DNA from: Magnetococcales bacterium WMHbinv6 | Lineage (GTDB): Bacteria > Pseudomonadota > Magnetococcia > Magnetococcales > Magnetaquicoccaceae | Direction: 5' to 3' | Length of the DNA stretch: 64,000 nucleotides | Assembly (NCBI GenBank): GCA_002753135.1 | Contig: PDZV01000003.1 | Location: 62,001-126,000 of the forward strand | In this document: positions 18,301 to 26,453 of the stretch, piece after piece | Numbering within the stretch: position 1 is the first letter of the stretch | How the letters are laid out: the number at the start of each line of letters is the position of its first letter | Notes under the pieces: model-generated | Database searches by the model: none | Seen by the model: the letters and a program-made list of their open reading frames with translations, nothing else | Told to the model about the DNA's origin: nothing | Translations under genes and position numbers: made by a program

Positions 18301-18717
18301 CTGAAAGGGAGTGGGAAGAGGATTTTCCCAAATTTTCTTTTCCAGTCTGGGCAGATTTTTGCTCCAGACGGAGGTATCCAACATGTCCGACAGGAGTTGC
18401 AACTCATCATTCAGTGTCTCATTCCTGTCCAGATCGTGATTGCCAGGCACAGGAATGACCAGAGGATCCAGATCACCGGGTGATTTTTTCACCCATTTGC
18501 GCAGCTCTGTGAGAAATTGGTCGAATTGTCCATACTCCTCCTTCCGCCCCTGCCAGGCCAGATCGCCACTGATCAAAATCATATCCGGCGTCCCCAACCG
18601 TTTTGCCATCTCGCGCACACTGGCGGCAAACTCTTGATGGACCTGCCACCACAGCTCATTTCCCCGGCAGCCCATGTGAATGTCGGAAATATGCAACCAG
18701 TGGACAGGATCAGCCAT
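15334..18717 (-). CDS. Metallophosphoesterase-NACHT-FGE/C-type-lectin fold protein (candidate defence or signalling STAND NTPase)
   Basis: An 1127-residue protein with three parts. Residues 1-320 are a calcineurin-like phosphoesterase with all metal motifs: HISDIH (Asp12, His14), ISGDLAW (Asp52), VPGNHD (Asn93, His94), MMHHPLPW (His229/230) and VGHAHTG (His260, His262). Residues about 420-730 are a NACHT NTPase: Walker A EGQPGAGKTT (Lys435) and MLLLDGLDEV (Asp535, Asp538, Glu539), followed by ITSRPFG and a helical region to about 880. Residues about 890-1127 are a formylglycine-generating-enzyme/C-type-lectin fold, with YPWGNE, CDLAGNVWEW, GGSWG and terminal GFRLAARL; Cys1105 and Cys1110 form a C-x4-C pair as in genuine FGE. 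This effector-STAND-sensor layout is that of bacterial immune NTPases. Start MADPVHW at 18717 follows GGAGA. It stands alone between housekeeping genes. Confidence 0.85.
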   Translation of the reverse strand: MADPVHWLHISDIHMGCRGNELWWQVHQEFAASVREMAKRLGTPDMILISGDLAWQGRKEEYGQFDQFLTELRKWVKKSPGDLDPLVIPVPGNHDLDRNETLNDELQLLSDMLDTSVWSKNLPRLEKKIWENPLPTPFQAPFKNYLEWFEQSIKPALGAACRTSRFPGDLAVTVNRPRKVPLTIVGLNSAWMHYQQGDFEGKLELLPRQLQEVLPDNSLDGSARLLMMHHPLPWFSTECQKKYLETIYHPERFQAALVGHAHTGSSELFSPFGAVGRCTLMAPSLFGLEQYGTAQESRSMGYQWGSLSQGGEIRIWPMKRVERGGGQWAFDRDTRYEKHDDRTGLLIRSTTTKPSSPVRDLTPWLQSLLDRTGKLAIRGISSGAGRSREAGLYDIETLYTPLHSSDRRDNKALSLAELLPHHRRLLIEGQPGAGKTTFLKLVAAMLAKDHLALPCADGSCWRHRYLGLPCSESARIPLFLRLSELTALLADDKPPFTDDRRRLLDLLDRTPNADPAWRDEWTRQLEEGEAMLLLDGLDEVADEGIRERVLAIVQDALRHWSKSQVVITSRPFGVGRIKELGFHSVVIDPFGQEEIREFISRWVTALHAQDKPDHQQILLQAIVEKPAIRRLAANPVMLTCLCVVHWNEGKLPEGRGRVYQAVLRWLIAARSALRDQAGYPDRFAQEAFAALALAMMRGSKRAVFDVQEGAEAVEPLVGRYFQHLRSKAERLRLGREWLRFECLGSGIVEELGDKKLKFWHLTFQEYLASQALAWLGDGEEGGEEWWPVVREHLTDAQWRESVALLPGSLFDEGGGLRVDRLLQRVLALRGNDPTLAEDARVAGIMGRLLEPMTAYQYRPPAEIDAVYRQLLQRVMDIFSKEGAAQVAIATRIEAAEALGQGGDPRLSQLNLIEIPGTGWQLGKYLVTVAEYQHFVEEGGYQEPRWWDEAGWDEVVSQGWQNPSSWGEQLLYPNRPVVAVSWFEAMAYCRWLSEQKKMEIRLPDELLWTKANKGKYPWGNERPAPELANFAKRIGSPTPVGLYPAGDGPFGHCDLAGNVWEWQRNLYTTDKNTGTHLDPEDMKRETVLVLLGGSWGSSDDALLSSCRFRWCRAGELDLNVGFRLAARL

Positions 18718-18962
18718 AAGAAGTCTCCGGCAAAATATCTGGGTGTATGACGGTGTTTTGCAAACATCATGAAGCATAATCCAGCAGCAAGAAGCGTGCA
18801 AGATGGTGCAAAAAGAAAAATTATTATTCTTGTGACAAAGTTTGCTCAATCAGGAATCAGGGCTGACTTAGCATCAGCAGCGTGCTATCCTTTTTCGGTC
18901 CGGGAGAAAAACAGCAAAAGCGGGCGCTCCGTTTTTGCCCGGTATTTTTTTTGTATTTAGGC

Positions 18963-18990
18963 TTGACCTTGCGCAGGATTTCGTTAGAAT
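18963..18990 (+). promoter_or_regulatory. Promoter of the rpsP-rimM-trmD-rplS operon
   Basis: TTGACC at 18963-18968 and TAGAAT at 18985-18990 with a 16-base spacer, about 80 bases upstream of rpsP in the divergent spacer from the NACHT gene. The spacer (18718-19069) otherwise holds a pyrimidine/purine-rich AT stretch near 18810 but no gene. Confidence 0.6.
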
Positions 18991-19069
18991 GATCGGATTT
19001 TCCCTGGTCGGAACCGGCACAGGCAGGGGGCCGATGTGGCCTGATTCGTACTCTAATGAGGTGGTTTTT

Positions 19070-19315
19070 ATGGCAGTTCGTATTCGCTTGCAGCGCAGAG
19101 GTTCCACGAAACGGCCTTTTTATGCGGTCGTTGTTGCCGATGCTAAAATGCCCCGGGATGGTCGTTTTCTGGAAAAACTGGGCACCTACAATCCGCTCAA
19201 AGAGAGCGATAAACTTGAGATGGCCATGGATCGCTATACCCATTGGGTTGGCGTGGGTGCCATTCCTACCGATACGGTGGCCAGTTTACTGAAACGGACC
19301 GCGGCGGCTGGTTGA
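19070..19315 (+). CDS. rpsP: 30S ribosomal protein S16
   Basis: An 81-residue protein matching bS16 over its whole length: [24 protein letters not shown], then [16 protein letters not shown] and the C-terminal [13 protein letters not shown]. It binds 16S rRNA during small-subunit assembly. First gene of the classic rpsP-rimM-trmD-rplS operon. The start ATG is preceded by GAGGTGG. In many bacteria ffh lies upstream; here the divergent NACHT gene does. Confidence 0.97.
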   Translation: MAVRIRLQRRGSTKRPFYAVVVADAKMPRDGRFLEKLGTYNPLKESDKLEMAMDRYTHWVGVGAIPTDTVASLLKRTAAAG

Positions 19316-19340
19316 GTGGCTGGTCCCGGCAAGGTGCAGC

Positions 19341-19880
19341 GTGACTGAAGCGCAAGCAGAGTGGATCTCCATCGGTCGTCTGTTGGGACCGTTCGGGGTC
19401 AAGGGGTGGATTCGCGTCCTCTCCTACACCGATCCGCCGGAGGCCATTCTGGACTATGATGATTGGTGGATCGGCAGGGCCGACAGCGGCGACAGCCCGA
19501 CTGCCAGCCAGTTGCGTCAGGTCAACCTGCTCGATGATGAGGTGCATGCCCGGGGGATCGTCGTCCTGCTGGATGGGGTAGAAAATCCGGAAGCGGCCCG
19601 TCTCTGGTCGGGCATGGGCATCTGGGTGCCACGCTCCGAATTGCCGGAAGCAGAAGAAGATGCCCACTACTGGGCCGATATGATCGGTTGCCAGGTGGTG
19701 GAAGAGAATGGCTCCCCTCTGGGCACAGTGGAGTATCTGTTTGCTACGGGGGCCAACGATGTGCTGGTGGTGCGGGAGGCTGAGGGTGGCGAACGCCTGT
19801 TGCCGTTCATCCGTGAGGTGGTGCTGGAGGTGGATGTCACCCGCCGCACCATTACCGTTCGCTTGATGTCGGGAATGTAG
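19341..19880 (+). CDS. rimM: Ribosome maturation factor RimM
   Basis: A 179-residue 16S rRNA processing factor that binds S19 and helps mature the 30S head. It has the N-terminal RimM domain (SIGRLLGPFGVKGWIRVLSYTD) and the C-terminal PRC-barrel (YWADMIGCQVVEENGSPLGTVEYLFATGANDVLVV, then LLPFIREVVLEVD). A GTG start is used, with AAGGTG 5-10 bases upstream. The gene lies 25 bases after rpsP and its TAG is two bases before the apparent start of trmD. Confidence 0.95.
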   Translation: MTEAQAEWISIGRLLGPFGVKGWIRVLSYTDPPEAILDYDDWWIGRADSGDSPTASQLRQVNLLDDEVHARGIVVLLDGVENPEAARLWSGMGIWVPRSELPEAEEDAHYWADMIGCQVVEENGSPLGTVEYLFATGANDVLVVREAEGGERLLPFIREVVLEVDVTRRTITVRLMSGM

Positions 19881-19882
19881 CC

Positions 19883-20689
19883 ATACGCTTCTCCATCATC
19901 ACCCTTTTTCCGGAGATGTTCCGCGCTCTGCTCGGCCAGTCGATTCTGAAACGGGCCGTTGATCGGGAACTGCTCCAGGTCTCTTTGCTGCAACTGCGCG
20001 ATTTTGCGGAGGATCGTCATCAGAGAGTCGATGATGCCCCCTTTGGCGGCGGGCCGGGCATGGTGCTGAAGGCGGATGTGTTGCAGCGGGCGGTGCAGCA
20101 GGCGCACAACAGCCTGGCAGCGCCCGGCAGGGTGGTCTATCTGACCCCGCAAGGGAAACGGTTTGATCAGCAGGATGCCAAACGGCTGGCTGGTTTGCCG
20201 CACCTGATCCTGGTCTGTGGCCACTACGAAGGGGTGGACGAGCGGTTTGTGGCCAGCATGGTGGATGAGGAGTTTTCTCTGGGCGATTTTGTCCTGACCG
20301 GAGGAGAAATTCCCGCCATGGCCATTATCGATGCGGTCGCCCGCCTGCTGCCCGGCGTGCTGGGCGATCAGGAGAGTTTTACCGGAGACTCTTTCTATCA
20401 GGGGTTGCTGGATTATCCGCATTATACGCGGCCAGCCTTCTGGCAACCGGATGGCAGAGAGACACCAATCACTGTCCCCGCCGTGTTGCTCTCCGGGCAT
20501 CATGGCAACGTGCATGATTGGCGACGACGACAGGCTTTGTTGCGCACCCTGCTGCGACGACCCGATTGGCTGGCTCAGGCCAATCTGTCCAAAGCAGAAA
20601 AACGTTTGATGGAACTGCTGGCGGATGAACTGGATCGTCACGATCCGACGCCGGCGGATGGAACTAACTGGAAAGATCAGCAGAAATAA
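19883..20689 (+). CDS. trmD: tRNA (guanine37-N1)-methyltransferase TrmD, apparent ATA start
   Basis: A SPOUT-fold methyltransferase that makes m1G37 next to the anticodon and prevents frameshifting. Motifs are intact: [57 protein letters not shown], and [10 protein letters not shown], the SAM trefoil-knot residues. The first ATG in frame (19916, MFRALLGQS) would cut off the conserved first strand. Directly upstream and in frame the sequence reads [13 protein letters not shown], so the codon where every homologue has Met is ATA. No ATG, GTG or TTG lies between this and the rimM stop. GGGAA lies eight bases upstream. I therefore annotate 268 residues from ATA; a sequencing error in this base is the alternative. 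Confidence 0.9.
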   Translation: MRFSIITLFPEMFRALLGQSILKRAVDRELLQVSLLQLRDFAEDRHQRVDDAPFGGGPGMVLKADVLQRAVQQAHNSLAAPGRVVYLTPQGKRFDQQDAKRLAGLPHLILVCGHYEGVDERFVASMVDEEFSLGDFVLTGGEIPAMAIIDAVARLLPGVLGDQESFTGDSFYQGLLDYPHYTRPAFWQPDGRETPITVPAVLLSGHHGNVHDWRRRQALLRTLLRRPDWLAQANLSKAEKRLMELLADELDRHDPTPADGTNWKDQQK

Positions 20690-20700
20690 GGACGCACCCC

Positions 20701-21048
20701 ATGAATGAACTTATGCGCTTTCAGGAATCCCTGATTCAACGGAAAATGCCGGATTTTGCCTCCGGGAATACCCTGAAGGTCCACGTCAAGGTGGTCGAGG
20801 GTACCCGCGAACGGATCCAGATCTTTGAAGGGGTCTGTATCGCCCGCCACAACGCTGGCTACTCTTCCACCTTCACCGTGCGCAAAGTCTCTTTCGGCGA
20901 GGGCGTAGAGAGAATTTTTCCTCTTTATTCGCCCAAAATCGAAAAGATTGAAGTGGTGCGGGTCGGCGATGTGCGCCGTGCCAAACTGTACTATCTGCGT
21001 CAACTCTCCGGCAAAGCCACCCGTATCAAAGAGAAACGGACCTGGTAA
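20701..21048 (+). CDS. rplS: 50S ribosomal protein L19
   Basis: A 115-residue bL19 protein, located at the interface of the 50S and 30S subunits. Family features include [27 protein letters not shown], the [28 protein letters not shown] core and the C-terminal [25 protein letters not shown] precedes the ATG. Last ribosomal gene of the rpsP operon; rnhB follows after 11 bases. Confidence 0.97.
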   Translation: MNELMRFQESLIQRKMPDFASGNTLKVHVKVVEGTRERIQIFEGVCIARHNAGYSSTFTVRKVSFGEGVERIFPLYSPKIEKIEVVRVGDVRRAKLYYLRQLSGKATRIKEKRTW

Positions 21049-21059
21049 CCGCCCGTTCC

Positions 21060-21743
21060 ATGCCCGGATCTCGTTCTCAACCCGATATCCGGCGGGAACT
21101 GGCGCTCTATCGGCAAGGATTTGTACCGGTCTGTGGCGTCGATGAAGTGGGTCGGGGTCCGTTGGCGGGCCCCGTGGTGGCGGCGGCGGTGCTTCTCCCT
21201 TTTTGGCAGTGGGATGCCATTCCGGCCCCCCTGGCGGGCGTTGCCGACTCCAAACAGCTCTCTGCCGAACAGCGACGCCGTTGCGTGGCCGTGATTCACC
21301 AGTTGGCTACGGCGGTGGCCATCGGCGAGGCAAGCGCGGCGGAAATTGATGCCCTCAACATCCGCAAGGCGAGTTTGTTGGCCATGGCACGGGCGGTCAA
21401 CACCCTGAACCTGACCGCGCAAGCCTGGGTGCTGGTCGATGGACGTGATCTGCCCCCCGGCCTTCCCTGCCCTGGTGAGGCCATTATCCGGGGCGACCAA
21501 ACTTCCCTCTCCATCGCCTCGGCCTCCATCCTTGCCAAAGAGTATCGGGACGCCCATATGGTCGCGCTGGCCAAACGGTATCCTGGTTACGGGTGGGAAC
21601 AAAACAGCGGTTATCCGACCGCCGCACATCGACAGGCGTTGCTGACCTTGGGTGTCACCGAACAGCACCGCCGCTCTTATGCGCCGGTTCGACAGGCTTT
21701 ACACGAACAGATGCTTAAAGAATCCACGCTGTCGGCAAGCTGA
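21060..21743 (+). CDS. rnhB: Ribonuclease HII
   Basis: A 227-residue enzyme cleaving the RNA strand of RNA-DNA hybrids and single ribonucleotides embedded in DNA. The active-site motif GVDEVGRGPLAGPVVAAAV carries the Asp-Glu pair (about residues 28-29), the third acidic residue lies in VLVDGRDLP and the fourth in AKEYRDAHM; IIRGDQTSLSIASASILAK and YPTAAH are also family-typical. Placement right after rplS is common in proteobacteria. Start at the ATG 11 bases after rplS. Confidence 0.96.
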   Translation: MPGSRSQPDIRRELALYRQGFVPVCGVDEVGRGPLAGPVVAAAVLLPFWQWDAIPAPLAGVADSKQLSAEQRRRCVAVIHQLATAVAIGEASAAEIDALNIRKASLLAMARAVNTLNLTAQAWVLVDGRDLPPGLPCPGEAIIRGDQTSLSIASASILAKEYRDAHMVALAKRYPGYGWEQNSGYPTAAHRQALLTLGVTEQHRRSYAPVRQALHEQMLKESTLSAS

Positions 21744-21822
21744 CAGCCCCTCTATCCATCGTTACCCGATCGATTGAGCGGGCTGGCAAAAAGGCTCTGA
21801 CAGCTTTAACAAGGGCTCATCC

Positions 21823-22200
21823 ATGGAAGAGATTTCCCAACTGGCGCATCTGCTGCAACAACTGCACAGCCAGGGCATCGGCAACGCCCATCTGGCCGCC
21901 ACCACCTGGCTGCAGCGCCATCCCGAACAGCTTCCCTCTTTCCAGATCATGGCCCGTATTTTGCTTAATGTAAGCCAACAAGCGGTTGCTGCCGACAAGG
22001 GGCAAACAGAGCGATACACCCCCTCTGCCCGCACCCTGCAGCAGATTGCCCAGGCTGACCGGCTCAACGCCTGGTTAAACGGTCTGCAGCGGCGGCAACA
22101 ACAGCAGGCCGAACAGGGCAAACAAAATTATCACCGCGCTTTGCGTCGTTGGCGGCAACAAATCGCGCCAAGTCGGCAAATCGAGGAGGCGGTTGGATGA
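21823..22200 (+). CDS. Helical hypothetical protein upstream of aroQ
   Basis: A 125-residue protein with a predicted all-helical composition, rich in Gln, Leu and Ala ([47 protein letters not shown]). No catalytic motif, signal peptide or membrane segment can be seen. The stop overlaps the aroQ ATG (ATGA), so it is coupled to aroQ-accB-accC. The codon use resembles its neighbours. I do not recognise the family. A gap of 79 bases separates it from rnhB. Confidence 0.55.
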   Translation: MEEISQLAHLLQQLHSQGIGNAHLAATTWLQRHPEQLPSFQIMARILLNVSQQAVAADKGQTERYTPSARTLQQIAQADRLNAWLNGLQRRQQQQAEQGKQNYHRALRRWRQQIAPSRQIEEAVG

Positions 22201-22709
22201 GCGAACAGGTCAACGCCTGGCATGTATTGGTCTTGAATGGCCCCAACCTCAACCTGCTGGGGGAGCGGGAGGCGGGTATTTACGGGCGGGTCCGTTTGGC
22301 CGATATTGAGGCCGATTGCCGTGCCCGCTGGCAGCAGTTGCTGCCCGCAACGGTTGCGGGTAGGGCCACCTTGGATTTTTTTCAATCCAATCATGAAGGG
22401 GTACTGGTCGATCGCATCCAGGAAGCACGGGGCAGAGTTGACCTGATTGTTTTTAATCCGGCAGCTTTTACCCATACCTCGGTGGCCCTGCGTGATGCCC
22501 TGCTGGCGGTGGCCATCCCGGTGATTGAAGTACACATCAGTAACATTCATCAACGAGAACCCTTCCGTCACCACTCGTACATCAGCGATATTGCCCTGGG
22601 GCAGATCGTCGGGCTGGGAGCGGCGGGCTATCGGTTGGCAGTGGAGGCCGCCGTCGGTTATCTGTCCGCCCGCGACACGGCCAGCACTGCTGACAGGCAA
22701 TACGCATGA
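22197..22709 (+). CDS. aroQ: 3-dehydroquinate dehydratase, type II
   Basis: A 170-residue enzyme of the shikimate pathway converting 3-dehydroquinate to 3-dehydroshikimate. The hallmarks are [19 protein letters not shown] (with the catalytic Arg and the loop Tyr), [66 protein letters not shown]. The catalytic Tyr and His are present. The ATG overlaps the preceding stop; accB follows after 25 bases, an arrangement common in many bacteria (aroQ-accB-accC). Confidence 0.97.
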   Translation: MSEQVNAWHVLVLNGPNLNLLGEREAGIYGRVRLADIEADCRARWQQLLPATVAGRATLDFFQSNHEGVLVDRIQEARGRVDLIVFNPAAFTHTSVALRDALLAVAIPVIEVHISNIHQREPFRHHSYISDIALGQIVGLGAAGYRLAVEAAVGYLSARDTASTADRQYA

Positions 22710-22734
22710 ACACTCTTGAAGAGGCTTGAGTTCC

Positions 22735-23238
22735 ATGGATTTAAAAGAGATTCGGCAGTTGATCAAAATGTTGGCCGGTACCGATGTTGCCGAAATTGAG
22801 ATTCGTGAAGAGGCACAAACTGTGCGCATCTCCCGCCATCTGGCAGGACAGCACGATACGTCGACTGCCGCCTTCCAACCTGTCATGACCTATGCCGCCC
22901 CCCCCGCAATGGCCATGCCGACAGCCATGCCTGTTGCTGTCGAGGCGGTGGCCGCCGCAGCGGCAAGCAAAAGCAGTGAGCCCCTCTCCACAGAACGAAC
23001 CCTGACCATCACTTCGCCGATGGTGGGTACCTATTATCAAGCCAATGCCCCCGAAGCGCCGCCACTGGTCGCGCATGGGGATATTATCAAAAAGGGACAA
23101 GTGGTCTGCATCATCGAAGCCATGAAGCTGATGAATGCCATCGAATCCGAATATGCCGGACGGGTGGTCAGCATCCTGAAAGAGAATGCCAGCCCTGTCG
23201 AATACGGTGAACCCCTTTTCATCCTTGAGCCGGTATAA
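22735..23238 (+). CDS. accB: Acetyl-CoA carboxylase biotin carboxyl carrier protein
   Basis: A 167-residue carrier of fatty-acid synthesis. The N-terminal helix region MDLKEIRQLIKMLAGTDVAEIEIREEAQTV is typical, an Ala/Pro/Met-rich linker follows (about residues 50-85), and the C-terminal biotinyl domain has the thumb region SPMVGTYY and the biotinylation site EAMKLMNAIES with Lys about 122. The ATG at 22735 gives the standard N-terminus; a TTG nine bases upstream is in frame but unlikely. accC starts immediately after the stop. Confidence 0.97.
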   Translation: MDLKEIRQLIKMLAGTDVAEIEIREEAQTVRISRHLAGQHDTSTAAFQPVMTYAAPPAMAMPTAMPVAVEAVAAAAASKSSEPLSTERTLTITSPMVGTYYQANAPEAPPLVAHGDIIKKGQVVCIIEAMKLMNAIESEYAGRVVSILKENASPVEYGEPLFILEPV

Positions 23239-24588
23239 ATGGCTATTTTCAATAAAATTCTTATCGCCAACCGGGGGGAAATCGCTCTGCGGGTGCATCG
23301 CGCCTGCAAAGAGTTGGGAATCCAAACCGTTGCGGTCCATTCGGAAGCCGATGTCGGTTCCATGTGCGTTCGTCTGGCCGATGAATCGGTCTGTATCGGC
23401 CCGGCCCGTTCGGCTGATTCTTACCTGAACATCTCCTCGATCATGGCTGCCGCCGAAATTACCGATTCACGGGCCATCCATCCCGGGTATGGCTTTTTGT
23501 CGGAAAACCCGGAGTTTGCAGAAATTGTGCGCGCCTCCGGTCTCACCTTTATCGGCCCGGATCCCAGCGTCATTCGTTTACTCGGCGACAAGGTACAGGC
23601 CCGCAAGGCGATGATCGCCGCCGGGGTGCCGGTGGTGCCCGGCTCGGATGGGGAGGTGGCCGATGAAGAGACAGCCCTGAAAATGGCCCGCGAAATCGGC
23701 TTTCCCATTATCCTGAAAGCGGCAGCAGGCGGCGGCGGGCGCGGCATGAAGGTGGTCTATTCTGATGCGGCGCTGGTGACCGCCTTTACCGTGGCACGCA
23801 ATGATGCCCGCCATTTTTTCAAAAACGATAAGGTCTATATGGAACGGTATCTGACCGATCCGCGCCATATCGAAATTCAAATTTTAACCGACAATCACGG
23901 CAACGCCGTCCACTTGGGCGACCGGGATTGCTCCTTGCAGCGTCGCCACCAAAAAATTCTTGAAGAGGCCCCCTCTCCGGCGCTCACCCCGGAACAACGG
24001 GAAAGATTGGGCAATATTGCCGCCAAGGCCGCCTTGGCGGTCAACTATACCGGTGTGGGTACCTTTGAATTTTTGCTGGATCGCGGCGAGTTTTATTTTC
24101 TGGAGGTCAATACCCGCATCCAGGTCGAACATCCGGTGACAGAGATGGTTACCGGGATCGATCTGGTCAAAGAGCAGATTCGTGTCGCAGCCAATTTGCC
24201 GCTGACCATCCGGCAGGAGGATATTCAGATGCGCGGCCATGCCATCGAATGCCGCATCAATGCCGAAAATCCGGAAACCTTTATCCCTTCCCCAGGACGA
24301 ATCACCGAATACCATGCCCCTGGTGGCTGCGGGGTGCGGGTCGACTCGGATGCCTATACCGGCTATCGGGTGCCACCGCACTATGACTCACTGTTGGGCA
24401 AATTGATCGTCCATGGTGCCAACCGGGCAGAAGCCATTGCCCGGATGCGTCGCGCCCTGGATGAATATGTCATCGGCGGCATCTCGACCACCATTCCGCT
24501 GCATCAACGCATCGTGCGGGATGGCACGTTTCGTAACGGTACTTACACCTTACGTTTCCTTGAAGAGTTCCTGAAAAACAACCAATGA
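23239..24588 (+). CDS. accC: Acetyl-CoA carboxylase biotin carboxylase subunit
   Basis: A 449-residue ATP-grasp enzyme that carboxylates the biotin on AccB. It has [24 protein letters not shown] at the N-terminus, [16 protein letters not shown], the glycine-rich [14 protein letters not shown] loop, [23 protein letters not shown], and [24 protein letters not shown] with the catalytic Arg/Glu residues. Length is exactly that of E. coli AccC. Its stop overlaps the hpt ATG by four bases. Domain order and motifs leave no doubt. Confidence 0.98.
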   Translation: MAIFNKILIANRGEIALRVHRACKELGIQTVAVHSEADVGSMCVRLADESVCIGPARSADSYLNISSIMAAAEITDSRAIHPGYGFLSENPEFAEIVRASGLTFIGPDPSVIRLLGDKVQARKAMIAAGVPVVPGSDGEVADEETALKMAREIGFPIILKAAAGGGGRGMKVVYSDAALVTAFTVARNDARHFFKNDKVYMERYLTDPRHIEIQILTDNHGNAVHLGDRDCSLQRRHQKILEEAPSPALTPEQRERLGNIAAKAALAVNYTGVGTFEFLLDRGEFYFLEVNTRIQVEHPVTEMVTGIDLVKEQIRVAANLPLTIRQEDIQMRGHAIECRINAENPETFIPSPGRITEYHAPGGCGVRVDSDAYTGYRVPPHYDSLLGKLIVHGANRAEAIARMRRALDEYVIGGISTTIPLHQRIVRDGTFRNGTYTLRFLEEFLKNNQ

Positions 24589-25190
24589 CCGCACCATTTG
24601 ACCATCTCACCGTTCTGATTGATTCCTACCACTTAAGACAAGGGGTAAAAGCCATTGCCCGGCAACTGCGCAGCGATCTGGACCAACTTCCAGAAGAAGA
24701 GGAGGCGGTTCTGGTCGTGGTGCTGAAAGGGGGGGCCGTTTTCGGCATCGATCTGTTGCGCGCGCTGCAACGTTCGCTGCCGATTGTCTTCATACCGCGC
24801 ACCCAACAACTCAACCAGGTGCTTGCCGAGGGAGATCAGGCGTTGTTGCACAACCGGCACCTGGTTGTCGTCGACACCCTGATGGATACCGGCACCACGC
24901 TGCACAGCCTGTGTCAGGAGCTGCAAACTTTTCAGCCCAAAAGTATGCGTATCGCCATTTTGCTGCACAAAACGGTGGCCAATGCCGAACCGTTGGCGAT
25001 TCACTATCTGGGTTATGAGGTGCCGGATGTGCGCCTGTTTGGCTACGGTCTGGATGAAGAGGAACATTATCGGGGGCTGTCGGCCATTTATACCTGGTGG
25101 CCACACACCACTTCGACGATCATGACACCGGATGAGGGCAAAAAAAGCAAAAAGAAAAAGGCAGCCACTTGTGACGCTGCCTGTTGCTGA
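24585..25190 (+). CDS. Hypoxanthine-type phosphoribosyltransferase
   Basis: A 201-residue type I phosphoribosyltransferase. The PRPP-binding loop is [20 protein letters not shown] with the acidic pair, the PPi loop is [17 protein letters not shown], and [24 protein letters not shown] is the base-recognition end of hypoxanthine phosphoribosyltransferases (usual VGYGLDxxxxYRxLP). The TGTTL form and a lysine-rich and Cys-rich C-terminal tail ([17 protein letters not shown]) are slightly unusual; the tail overlaps the next gene by 59 bases, so it may be a by-product of the overlap. It would salvage hypoxanthine or guanine. Family certain, exact substrate not. Confidence 0.85.
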   Translation: MTAPFDHLTVLIDSYHLRQGVKAIARQLRSDLDQLPEEEEAVLVVVLKGGAVFGIDLLRALQRSLPIVFIPRTQQLNQVLAEGDQALLHNRHLVVVDTLMDTGTTLHSLCQELQTFQPKSMRIAILLHKTVANAEPLAIHYLGYEVPDVRLFGYGLDEEEHYRGLSAIYTWWPHTTSTIMTPDEGKKSKKKKAATCDAACC

Positions 25191-26388
25191 GCTGCTGGCC
25201 CGTCTCCTGGGACGCCGTCACTCCCTGCTGCAGGCAGATTTAGAGCGGCATCAAACCGCCCTGACAGAGCAGGTGCAACAGAGCCGTATTCTGGTCATCG
25301 GTGCCGCCGGCTCCATCGGTTCTGCCTTTGTTGAACAGCTGCTGCGTTTTCATCCTGCCACACTGCACCTGGTCGACCCGAGCGAAAACAATCTGGTGGA
25401 GGTGGTGCGCACACTCCGTTCCGGCGACACCCTCCCCCCGGATGATTTTGCCACCTATGCCATCGGCATGGGTTCGGCAGAATTTCGCGCCTTTCTTGCT
25501 GCCAGCCAACCCTATCAGGCCATCGTCAATTTTGCCGCTCTGAAGCATGTACGCTCAGAAAGAGATCCCTATACCCTGATGCGTCTGATCGATACCAATA
25601 TGCTGGCCTTGGACGAACTGTTGCACGATCTGCAGCGCACCCCGCCACGCCACTTTTTTTCTGTCTCGTCCGACAAAGCGGTAGCCCCGGAAAATGCCAT
25701 GGGTGCCAGCAAAGCGGCGATGGAGACCATTCTCTGGAGCCATGCGCCGACCATTCCGGTCAGCAGCGCCCGTTTTGCCAATATCGCTTTTTCCGATGGC
25801 AGTCTGTTGCACGGTTTTATCCGTCGTTGGGAAAAACGGCAACCGTTGGCCGCCCCCACCGATGTGCGACGCTATTTTCTCACCCCTCAGGAGGGGGGAG
25901 AACTCTGTCTGTTGGCCTGTTTTTTGGCCAACAATCGGGAAGTGGTCATCCCGCGTCTGCAACCAGAGAGCGATCTGCACAGTTTTGCCGATATTGCCCG
26001 CCTCTTTTTGCAGGCACAAGGGGTAGAGGCCTGTGCATGCGCTTCGGAAGAGGAGGCCCGCGCCATGGCACGGGCCATGGGGCAACCAACAACACCGCCA
26101 GACAAATGGCCCTGCTATTTTGCCCCCAGCGACACCAGCGGCGAAAAAATGGTGGAAACCTTTGCCGCCAGCGATGAGATCGTCGACTTTGAGCGCTATG
26201 CCGCACTGGGGGTGATCGGCAAAGCGCCGTTCAACGCCCAGAGTGCATTGGCAAGCGCCCTCGACGGGCTGCGCACCCTGCGCCAAGGCGGGAGGTGGCA
26301 GAGTGCAGAGATCATGGCCCTGCTGCAACAGATCGTGCCGTCACTGCACCACAGCCGCAGGGAAAAAAATCTCGATCAAAAAATGTGA
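25132..26388 (+). CDS. Polysaccharide-biosynthesis SDR (UDP-GlcNAc dehydratase/epimerase-like)
   Basis: A 418-residue extended short-chain dehydrogenase of the CapD/PseB-like family acting on UDP-N-acetylhexosamines. The NAD-binding motif is LVIGAAGSIGSAFVEQLL, followed by the family HPATLHLVDPSENNL, VNFAALKHVRSERDPYTLMRLIDTN, VSSDKAVAPENAMGASKAAMETIL with the catalytic Ser and Lys (the usual Tyr of YxxxK is replaced by the M-G-A-S-K form typical of this subfamily), and PQEGGELCLLACFL. No transmembrane domain is present. The ATG at 25132 overlaps hpt by 59 bases; a GTG at 25171 is the alternative start. Likely supplies a modified sugar for surface glycans. Confidence 0.8.
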   Translation: MRAKKAKRKRQPLVTLPVAELLARLLGRRHSLLQADLERHQTALTEQVQQSRILVIGAAGSIGSAFVEQLLRFHPATLHLVDPSENNLVEVVRTLRSGDTLPPDDFATYAIGMGSAEFRAFLAASQPYQAIVNFAALKHVRSERDPYTLMRLIDTNMLALDELLHDLQRTPPRHFFSVSSDKAVAPENAMGASKAAMETILWSHAPTIPVSSARFANIAFSDGSLLHGFIRRWEKRQPLAAPTDVRRYFLTPQEGGELCLLACFLANNREVVIPRLQPESDLHSFADIARLFLQAQGVEACACASEEEARAMARAMGQPTTPPDKWPCYFAPSDTSGEKMVETFAASDEIVDFERYAALGVIGKAPFNAQSALASALDGLRTLRQGGRWQSAEIMALLQQIVPSLHHSRREKNLDQKM

Positions 26389-26453
26389 TGTAACTATTCA
26401 GCGCCTCTGGATCGCTGCATTTGCAATGAACTGAAGCCAAAGTTCTGGTGGGT

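Noticed and set aside
18718-18849. In-frame extension of the NACHT gene by 44 residues upstream of 18717
   Set aside because: The extension is Cys/Phe-rich without family resemblance and the ATG at 18717 has a GGAGA site and starts directly with the phosphoesterase motif.
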